Positions 55,801 to 64,000 of a stretch of DNA of 64,000 nucleotides are shown one piece after another. Both the position numbers and the translations under genes were made by a program. Numbering within the stretch: the first letter of the stretch is position 1; each line of letters begins with the position of its first letter. Source of the stretch: Paguma larvata (taxonomy: Eukaryota > Chordata > Mammalia > Carnivora > Viverridae); NCBI GenBank assembly GCA_030068075.1, contig CM057829.1, forward strand, positions 83,567,132-83,631,131. The letters run 5' to 3'. Below the pieces are notes generated by a model. The model was not told the origin of the DNA. It searched no databases and saw only the letters and a program-made list of their open reading frames with translations.

Positions 55801-57155
55801 GCATCATACCAAACGAAATGCATATTTAAAGAAGGAGGAACTAATTAGCAAAGACAAATGCTCTGAGAGACTTTTGTGAGAAGCCTCTGTTTCTCAGACT
55901 TAGTGAAACAATTTCTTTAAGGATTGCCTTCCAAACTCAATTATTTTTAAAGTTTTTGGAAATAAATTTGGATTTTCACCTTTGGGCCTGCATTCTTATA
56001 TACACAAAAGCACATAAGTTACTCTGGGGAAAAAAAAACCTTATATCCATTGGGTTATCAACCTAAGACCACAGAAACAAAATCTCTGTGTTCTACTGTG
56101 TAATTCTTCCCTTTCTCTCTTCTGGACTTTGGATATGAAAGGAGTTATTAAAAATATATCTGTTCCTGAGAAAAATCATACTACTCTGTTTAGAAGATAG
56201 GAAATGCCACAGTGAAACATAGTTTTGACTTTTTAAAAAAAACTTTTTTTTGCTACTCTTTTTGTCTCATTTGATGCCAAGAGGATGTTAGAATGAATTT
56301 ATGACTGAGCACAGGCCTATCTCCTGGTTGAGCAGGGTTTTATAAGTACAGTACTCCTTTACTTCGTGCCTTATAAATTATAAAATAGACTCGGGGGGAG
56401 TTTAGGTTTTGAAGTTGACTAGTACCCCATTTTCAGTGGCATCTGATTTCCATTGTTTTGTTGTCCTTTATCTTAATTATGATTGAACTGGAATACCATT
56501 TCAGCTTCATATCCTAGAATTTCTCCAAACCAAAGGACCTTAACTTTAGATATTAGCAAATATTTTATGCTTTTGATATGCCTCCATTACGTAATTTTTT
56601 TTTCAGCACACTTTAAACACCTGTAATGAGAGCCGTTCCAGAGAAAAATCATAGGCAATTTCTCTTGTCACCGTTGTAGAATTATTAGTTCCTAGTGTTT
56701 CAAAGACCTTTTCTTTAGGCAAACCCTTCTACTATGAAACTATATGTGAGTGACAAGGGACATATAAGTCATGTTTGTTTATTAGCACATTATATTTAAT
56801 GTGAAAATTATGCATTAGGTCAAAAACAATCCTATGGATACAAAAGCATCTTAATTTTTTTAAGGAAATTTACCATTCCAAAATTCCAAGATACTTCATT
56901 TTGTCTGGGCAAGAAGTAATGATTTTTACACATCAATCACATATATTAGAGCAGTGTAACTTGAGTGTGTATGCATGTGTTTGTGTGTTCCATTTCCCAT
57001 GAACCTCTGTAAGTCACAGAAATGCAATAGGGCTCAAGTGGAGTAAAGTTTGAATTGCCTGTCAAAGATCAAGTTCTTTCTACATATATACTGCAACAAA
57101 ATTGAGAGCAGAAATCAATTAAAAGGTTTTTATAATTCACTGTCAATGACATAAA
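55801..57155. other. Unassigned
   Basis: No firm repeat or gene. Ordinary AT-rich sequence. Confidence 0.55.
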
Positions 57156-57169
57156 GAGAGCTTGTTCAG

Positions 57170-57390
57170 GGCATCTGGGTGGCTTAGTCAGTTAAGTATC
57201 CAACTTTTGATTTCAGCTTAGGTCATGATCTCACAGTTCGTGAGTTCGAGCCCCATATCAGATTCTGCACTGACAGCATGCAGCCTGATTGGAATTCTCT
57301 CTCTTCCTCTCTCTCTGACCCTCCCTTGCTCATGCTTTCTCTCTCTCTCTCTCTCTCTCTCTCAAAATAAATAAGTGAACTTTAAAATAT
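57170..57390 (+). mobile_element. CAN-type SINE, sense, with clear TSD
   Basis: Head 'ggcatctgggtggcttagtc', body 'gcttaggtcatgatctcaca', 'gtgagttcgagccccatatc', a (TC)n run of about 13 units, tail 'aaaataaataagtgaacttt'. 'gagagcttgttcag' (57156-57169) and 'gagagctcgttcag' (57391-57404) match at 13 of 14 bases. Confidence 0.97.
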
Positions 57391-57520
57391 GAGAGCTCGT
57401 TCAGTGGCTTATTTAATATGTAATAGAACTTCTCAGATTCTGAGGTTTTAAAAATGTATGTGGCTCTTCATTTGGTTCCTGAAAGGTCTATTTTAACCAT
57501 TGAACATAAAAATATATAAA

Positions 57521-57708
57521 ATATTTTTTAATTTTTATTTCTGAGAGTAGGGTGGAGGGGCAGAGAGAGGAAGACAGGGAATCCCAAGCAAGCTTCATGT
57601 TGTCAGTGCAAAGCCTGACGCGGGGCTCAAACTAACAAACTGTGAGATCATGACCTGAGTTAAAATCAAGAGTTGGACACTTAACCAACTGAGCCACCCA
57701 TGTGCCCC
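57521..57708 (-). mobile_element. CAN-type SINE, antisense
   Basis: T-rich left end, 'ggaagacagggaatcccaag', 'gcctgacgcggggctcaaac' and head complement 'actgagccacccatgtgccc'. It lies 130 bases from the previous SINE in the opposite orientation, so the pair is inverted. Confidence 0.95.
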
Positions 57709-58254
57709 TGAAGTTTTTTAAAAATATATTACTATAGAATATTTTTCACACAGTTGCAAATATATACTCAACTCTGATCGGGTTGCCCAGCACATCCACA
57801 GTGAGAGGTCCTGCATCCAGCTGAAGGGAAGAGAAATTTGGGCTTTACAAGAGGTCTCACAGAGGGTGTCACAGAAAACTGAGGCAGGAAGTGAAAGAAG
57901 GGAACCCTGAATGATTTAGACATTTACCCATGAGATAACCAGCATTTGACTCTCAGCCTACAAAGAGCATCTTTGTTCTTCAGTGTTGTCTAGAGAAACT
58001 TCAAGAAAGTAACAACTACACTCTGGTACTTTTTCAGGGCTTAGCCAACTTTCCTCTCTCTCTCTTAAGCACAATACACGAGAGGGACTGGACTATGAGG
58101 ATAGAAAAGAGGACAATTATCTGAGACCCAAACCATGCCTCTCCTACTTTTAAATGGAAGCTACACATTGAATTTAATAATAGAAAGTGACTGGAAATTT
58201 ACTGGATTTGTGCACAATACAATTGGGGAAGGCAACAGAAAATTTAAAAGAGCA
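57709..58254. other. Unassigned
   Basis: Slightly GC-richer than its surroundings near 57775-57910 but with no frame or repeat landmark. Confidence 0.5.
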
Positions 58255-58400
58255 TTTATTGATCTATTTAATCAGTGCATATTTATTCAGCACCTATCAC
58301 ATAGTAGACATCGCTGTAGGGGTTGAGGATACATCTGTGAAGAACAGCACAGATAAAACACTTCCCCCATGGAGATAAATGTAAATTCTATTGAGAGACT
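58255..58400 (-). mobile_element. L2 3' end, antisense
   Basis: 'tttattcagcacctatcaca' with 'tagtagacatcgctgtaggg', then 'gttgaggatacatctgtgaa' and 'cttcccccatggagataaat' are the reverse complement of the conserved L2 3' end. The two overlapping 63-codon + frames here are part of it and are not genes. Confidence 0.75.
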
Positions 58401-61400
58401 CTTTAAGACTGAAGAAAAATAAAACTAATTCCTATTCCAACTTCACTGAGTTGAAACACATTATTAAACTTGTTAAAATCAGTGCAAAAGAATCTCACAC
58501 TACAGATTTGAAATAAAAATTAAGCTGTTTTTCTCCCAGAGTTTATAATTTATTGTATTAAGTCAGTTTTCACATGGCACTGGCTTCTTGGAGTTGCTAA
58601 TTTTTATACACTGACCTTGCTTGTACCTGAAGAGACCACCAGGAAATGGGTGGAGGAGCAGCATTCTCAGTTTGTGCCCTGCCTCTAGTTTATTAGGGTT
58701 TTAAACATAATTTTAAGTCTTAAATAGTAACTTATTTTTCTGACCATGTCAGTAAAGCAGTTAGTATTACATCTCTCGTGAAAACTTAGTGAAATCCATT
58801 TGTGAAATAACAAGTCCAATGTTCCTTTTGAGAATTAATTTCCAGAGATAGTACATTTCTTTGGTTTTGTATCCCCATCTTGGTTCCCACTTTTACTTAG
58901 TTGTGTTTGCATACACCTTTTGCTTGTGCAATTGCGGTAAGATATTGACTAATATTCCTTTTTGTTTTGTTTTGCTTTGTGTATTGGGTTGGGTTCTGCC
59001 ATGTTGCATTGTGTTTCTTTCCTGAGTCACTTTGTCTAAATGAAAGGATTTGGTTGTTCCTAGGTGTTTAAGTGGTCTCTGAACCACTTCTATCCATTTT
59101 TGGGTATGATGTCATGCTGGTACGTCAGTCTTTTTCCTCCACTCAAAAATGTTCTCTTTTTACTCTCTTACTATTTAGCATCCCAAATCGGTTGGCTTTC
59201 CAACACTGCAAAACCATGAATTTTTTTAATCTCTCTAAAAACCTTACAGTATTGCTTTTAACCAGCAGATTCTTTCTGAGCTCTTCTCTTCCTCATCGAA
59301 AAGAGATCAGTGCAAACATATACCCAGCAATAATGTTGTTTTGTGCCCTCTTTTCCTATTCCTACAATTTTATTTGTACATTATCTGCTTCCAAGTACTT
59401 CTGATGACACTTTACCATTTTCACCATTGCATAATGTTGATTGCCGTCTTTCAAGATAACAGTGTCTCTGCTGTCCATTCTTTGGCCTCTAAGCCAATGC
59501 ATACAGTTCTTTTTAATTTTTTTTCTGTTTAAGAAATATTCTTCTTCTATCATGAATGCCAGAAAAAGGATGAAAGACACTTATATTTAATTTACATCTA
59601 AAAGAACTAAGGAGGGGCTTATTGGGGAAGAAAGTAAAATTCTGATAGGCTTGGAACAGAGGAAGGAAAATTTGAAGGGGAAAAATGGGCTCTACAGAAT
59701 AGACTGGGATAAAATTTAGTTGAAACCTATGAAGAATATAAGAAAACATGCTAAGAGGTTAGGTATTGCTTCACAGTTAATGTGTTTTGAGTCATAGAAG
59801 TAAAGAATGCGTTTCTTTCATATTAAAAGACTGACCTTCGAACTTTGTCATAGATGTAAAATATTGAACACTGGACCATAGTTTCAAAAGCGTTTTACAT
59901 ACAAACCACAGTAATTCTTTTTTCAACTTAAAAATTCATTAACATAATTTATGGATATAATAACACTGGCATAATTCTAATACCAAGGTTGTTTATTTTG
60001 ATTCATTGCAATATGATTAGATGGGTATAAAAGTTAGTGTGTAGATTTTAGAAACGATTTTCCCTTTATCACAAGGTGTCTAGAGATTTCAGTGTCTTGT
60101 TTATGTTAGAGATAGTTTTGAGGTTTAAATAAGAATAAGGCAAGAAATTAAACTCAATTATTATATTTTCTTTTTTCACACAGAAAGTCAGTACAACAGC
60201 TGCAAATATGGTACTATGTCCCTTTCATATCTATTATTTTGATTCATAGTCACATTGATTTTTTCTACTTTTCTTCAAAGCGAAATGCAGATAGATGGTC
60301 CAGAATGAGAGAGGAAGGGACAGTTAAAAGTGATTAGATGTTTCAAGTTTCTGATGCTTGGATTAAAAATTTGTAGGAGTTATAGGTCAATTATATTGAA
60401 GAATATATATTACATATCTGTTTCTGAACTTTGAATTTTTACCTTTACCATATTTACCTTTGGACATGTAAAGCCCGAGAATAATGGAAACTACAAATTG
60501 GATCTGTATTTTATAGACTATTCTTAATATGTTGTATATTATACTGGATATACACCTAGTTGAAAGATCCTAGTACTAAGAGTTAAAATTAAAATGATAA
60601 TTTTCCTACTTCTGACACTAACTATAGCTAGAATTCAAGTTACTTCTTTTCCAGGTACTAATTTTCATATCTTAATATAAAGAAATATTTGATTTTATTA
60701 GTTTCTATTTTACTCGGCAATTATATTGTAAAATTTGTATGTGATTAGTTACAGATAACAATTTATTTTGTTTTATAGTTGTTGATTTCTAGGAAATATG
60801 AGCTTATTATTATATTCTTTTCCCAGTTAGAGAAGAGAATATTTGAGCTTGTGTGTCTATTCAAGCAAACATTTCATTGGATGAGTCCATCAACATCTCT
60901 AAGTGTTGTTTTCCCAAATTTTCCTATCAGTAAATAGCGATAATAGTATTATGCATATAACCATGCAGACAAAATAATAAAATATGCACTCAAACTATAA
61001 GGAAAAAAATGATGTATTTCTCTTCTTAAAATATATTTGAAGGGTGGCTGTTCGATATTTATTTTTTCCAAGTTGAGCATAAATGGAATCATATTTTAAA
61101 TATAGGAGTGACACTTGAAGAATGAGCATGCCATTTATAAGGTCATAGGATAGTGGTTTTAATAATCTCTATGCATAATGTGGGGCTCGAAATAGGATAG
61201 CTGTTTTTAAAACCAAGGGAAGGTATTAAAATAATAATTACCCTGAAATGCTTACTCTAGCTTGTGTTGTGAAGATGTCAAAATACTGCAATGGAAAGAC
61301 ATGATCAAAAAACTACTCTTCATAAGCAATTTTGCTTTTCCTAATTATTATTTATAATAATACCCAGAAAATGTTTAAAAAATTAAGAACACAATATGTT

Positions 61401-61664
61401 TTTGACAATTTTTATAAAACAAATAATGGTTGGACATTTTAAGAATGCTGGGTGCCTAACAAATTATTATTCTGAAAGCAGAAGGGCATGTAGATGAATA
61501 CATACATATGCATATATGGATATATTTACATATGACTAAGTTTTCAAACACAAAAACATATGTTTTTATTTTGTTTTTTTTTTTTAATGTTGTGTATATG
61601 GTTTCTGTAAAATGGAGAAAATTATTAAGAGTTTTGTTTCTAACGTGTTGGGAAATTTATTCTA
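58401..61664. other. Long repeat-poor AT-rich stretch
   Basis: No SINE, L1 or LTR landmark in over 3 kb. Frames of 63-110 codons (59072-59404 +, 59341-59532 +, 59362-59580 -, 59513-59749 -) overlap on both strands and show no domain. Confidence 0.5.
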
Positions 61665-61678
61665 AGTTCTATAATTTT

Positions 61679-61877
61679 TTTTAATTTTTTAATGTTTGTT
61701 TATTTTTGAGAGAGACAGAGCATGAGCAGGGGAGGAGGGGCAGAGACAGAATCCAAAGCAGGCTCCAGGCTCCGAGCTGTCAGGACAGAGCCCTATGTGG
61801 GTCTTGAACCCATGAACCATGAGATAATGACCTGAGCCAAAGTCAGACGCTTAACTGACTGGCCACCTAGGTGCCCC
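61679..61877 (-). mobile_element. CAN-type SINE, antisense, with clear TSD
   Basis: T-rich start, 'gagagacagagcatgagcag', 'ggctccaggctccgagctgt' and head complement 'gactggccacctaggtgccc'. 'agttctataatttt' (61665-61678) and 'agttctatgatttt' (61878-61891) match at 13 of 14 bases. Confidence 0.96.
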
Positions 61878-61891
61878 AGTTCTATGATTTT

Positions 61892-64000
61892 AAAAAGAGT
61901 ATTGAAAACAGAAACACTATCTTTCAGGACATTCTATTTCTCACAAATATGAAGATATTTTAAGGTTTATAGATTATTTAAGACAAGCAACTTTTTTCCT
62001 TCTTTTGTTGACAAGCATGAATTTTATACTGAAACATGACCCCACTTGAAAAAGATTATAAACTCTTTCCAATGCGCATTAAACCCTAAAGAGCTCTAAT
62101 CACCATTCTCTGGATTTGGACTCCTTTTCTGGTTAATGTCTTTATAATTATTGTTTTGCCCATATGTCATTTTAGAATAGTAGATAATCTTCTGTTACAT
62201 TCTGACTCTTGTTTTCAGTATGATCTGTGTAACAGATAAAGTGAGATAAGGTGAGATGTTTCTTTATTTGCCTCTTAACTTTATATGGTATATATATTTC
62301 ATTTCTCATCACGTCTGGGAAAATCGATTAAGATTCAATTCAGAAAAGAAGTCAGAAATCTCTTCAAGTTAAATCAGTGAGAATTACTGTAATCAAATTT
62401 TACCCTATTCTTTAAACAATTATGGTTTGTTTTATAAAACATTTCTGCAAAGAACAGTACACTGATGGATTTTGAGGACAACTTTAAAGTACTAAGTTTA
62501 AGTCAAAAATGATTTTTCAATTAGGCAATGTTTGAAACTTGACATAAAAACAAATGCATGAGAATCAAAATTTAATGTTATCATTTTATTTAATCCTTGG
62601 GTTTGTAAACCTTTGCAAATGTAGATCATGATGATTAATTTGGAAAATAAATATACATGTATCACACCCAAACTTTCTAAATTATGTAAAAATTATAACT
62701 ATAAGGTATAGTTTAAGTTTTGAGAACTAAAATTGCAGAAGTATTTCAAACAGACACATCTTTCTACTATGTTTAATTGCATCTAAAAAAGCAAGATAAC
62801 TTCATCTTTTCTGCCAATTAAATGTATATTGTTTTTCTTAGTCTATTTTATTTTATTCTGTGTGAATGGCCTTTCAAGTGTTTCATATATATTTCACTAA
62901 ATGAGTTGATTAATACTTAAATATATTAGTTAATAAGAAGTAGATATACTTTTGCACTGTAAGATTACAGAAGGAATGTTCAAAGAGGTGTTTTATACAC
63001 TATCATCACTGTAGGAAAACAGTGAGGTGGCAATAAATTAGAAATTATATTATGGATTTTATTATGGCAAAGGGTTGGTTTGCAGTGAAGAGAAAGTCAG
63101 AGCATATAAAATGGGTGTTCAGTGTTGGAGGTTAAGCAAGATCCATTTCATTTTACACCAGGGAATCTCTAGTCTAATCTTTCTGAAAGTCTCCCTGAAG
63201 GACTTGAGATAATGACAATCGCATGCTTCTTGGCTTATCTTCCCATAAATCCTTCTGTCGAACTTAGAATATTGATTGTCTCCAAACATTTGCCAACGAT
63301 TTGGTAACCACCTTTTTTTCAACAAATATTGCTAGAGTGCTCAATTATCAGCTGTTAAATATCTGAACAATATCCTTTGTCTGGCCAGCTGCTAAAATGT
63401 CCAGTTGCTGGGTTTATATCATCTCAGATATGTAGGAGGCCTGCCAGTAGCATCAGATCTCAGCACACTTCAGCCAGTCCTGAAACCATCCTTTCAGTGG
63501 CCAGCTGTTGCATTTATAGTTAAATTGTTGTCAAACTAAAGGCCACAAAAAACAATGCCTTGTCTTTTTTTGGGAACTTTTATCTTGCCCACGCTTCATC
63601 ATCAATGTCATATTGCTCTGAGCTATCGCCAGCATCCTACAGATCTCCAGAAAGCTTTGGAACTTACTTTGTATTCATCATAGCTGGCGAATAATTGAAG
63701 CAATCCACCTGCTCTAGGGCTTGTCTGTCGACTTTGATCTGCTTGCGGCATGAGTGACACTTGCTTATTGTTGTAAATTTGAGTACTGGTATTTTAGGCA
63801 AAGTGAGCAATGTGTGCTTTATGATAGATCTCCGTAGGTCTTTTTGCTCTTGAAAAGTACAACTAAGTGTTATTCTTAATTGCATTTCTAGTTTATCCAT
63901 AAACACTTATTTTTGAAAAGAAAAGAAATTGAATCCTGCTTATAAAATAAATAATATCTAAGTGTACAAAAATATATCCCTGATATAAAATAACTACTTT
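61892..64000. other. Unassigned; two short minus-strand frames of unknown nature
   Basis: AT-rich to about 63100, then more balanced composition. A minus frame at 63664-63906 (80 codons) has a CxxC pair ('SKCHSCRKQ') followed by 'VDRQALEQVDCFNY', and another at 63119-63325 (68 codons) lies downstream in the same orientation. The second motif faintly recalls a segment seen in some non-LTR reverse transcriptases. Neither has a start context or a match I can name, so I do not call a gene. Confidence 0.4.

Noticed and set aside
1..64000. CRISPR arrays, operons, phage or other prokaryotic systems
   Set aside because: No regularly spaced direct repeats with unique spacers, no dense same-strand genes, and mammalian repeats throughout.

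Overview
This window reads as intergenic DNA from a carnivoran mammal, most likely a cat-family species. The organism call rests mainly on about fifteen copies or pieces of one tRNA-derived SINE. Its head reads 'cctgggtggctcag' and its body 'aggtcatgatctc', followed by a TC-rich stretch and an 'aaaataaataaacatt' tail, which is the feliform form of the carnivore CAN SINE. I find no gene with an intact coding frame, no exon-like gene structure and no tRNA, rRNA or CRISPR. Nothing looks bacterial. The only protein-like frames I recognise are broken LINE-1 (L1) ORF1 and ORF2 remnants, so the annotation is a repeat map.

Layout. Positions 1-8.9 kb: an antisense L1 3' end with a TG/CG tract, an old LTR, decayed L1 and L1/HAL1-like pieces, a MIR, a probable ERV LTR (4711-5345), a TA-flanked MITE with a triplet-repeat expansion inside (6489-6932), and three SINEs. 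8.9-16.4 kb: mostly unassigned AT-rich DNA with a young-looking truncated L1 tail (11602-11912, 14-bp perfect target-site duplication, TSD), SINEs including a head-to-tail pair, and an old unnamed repeat. 16.4-22.9 kb: an L2 split in two by an antisense L1 (17058-21988, 16-bp perfect TSD) that reaches an L1 5' end but lacks the ORF1-to-ORF2 middle, then an MLT1-like solo LTR. 22.9-27.4 kb: MIR, older repeats and SINEs.

27.4-37.9 kb is the densest part. One sense L1 has a 5' UTR, an ORF1 start fused to late ORF2, and a repeated RT-tail region (27364-31450). A second sense L1 follows (31605-37868). It has been hit by two solo LTRs of different retroviral classes: an ERV1-like one at 32676-33032 and a class II (ERVK-like) one at 34139-35279 with a perfect 6-bp TSD. 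37.9-46 kb: AT-rich unassigned DNA, two SINEs, a long GGAA tract, a second copy of the class II LTR with a duplicated end (43220-44045), and an orphan L1 5' UTR. 46-52.6 kb: a nearly full-length, heavily decayed antisense L1 with an internal tandem duplication. 52.6-64 kb: SINEs, L2 pieces, a MITE with inverted ends, old repeats, and long stretches where I recognise nothing.

No set of genes works together here. The biology is retrotransposon stratigraphy: old L2/MIR/MaLR layers, then carnivore L1s, then ERVs and SINEs nested inside. I did not find evidence for a new functional system. The best leads are the rearranged L1s and the two LTR families. Repeat family names come from recall of consensus sequences and were not computed. 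Boundaries without a stated TSD are good to roughly 10-30 bases.
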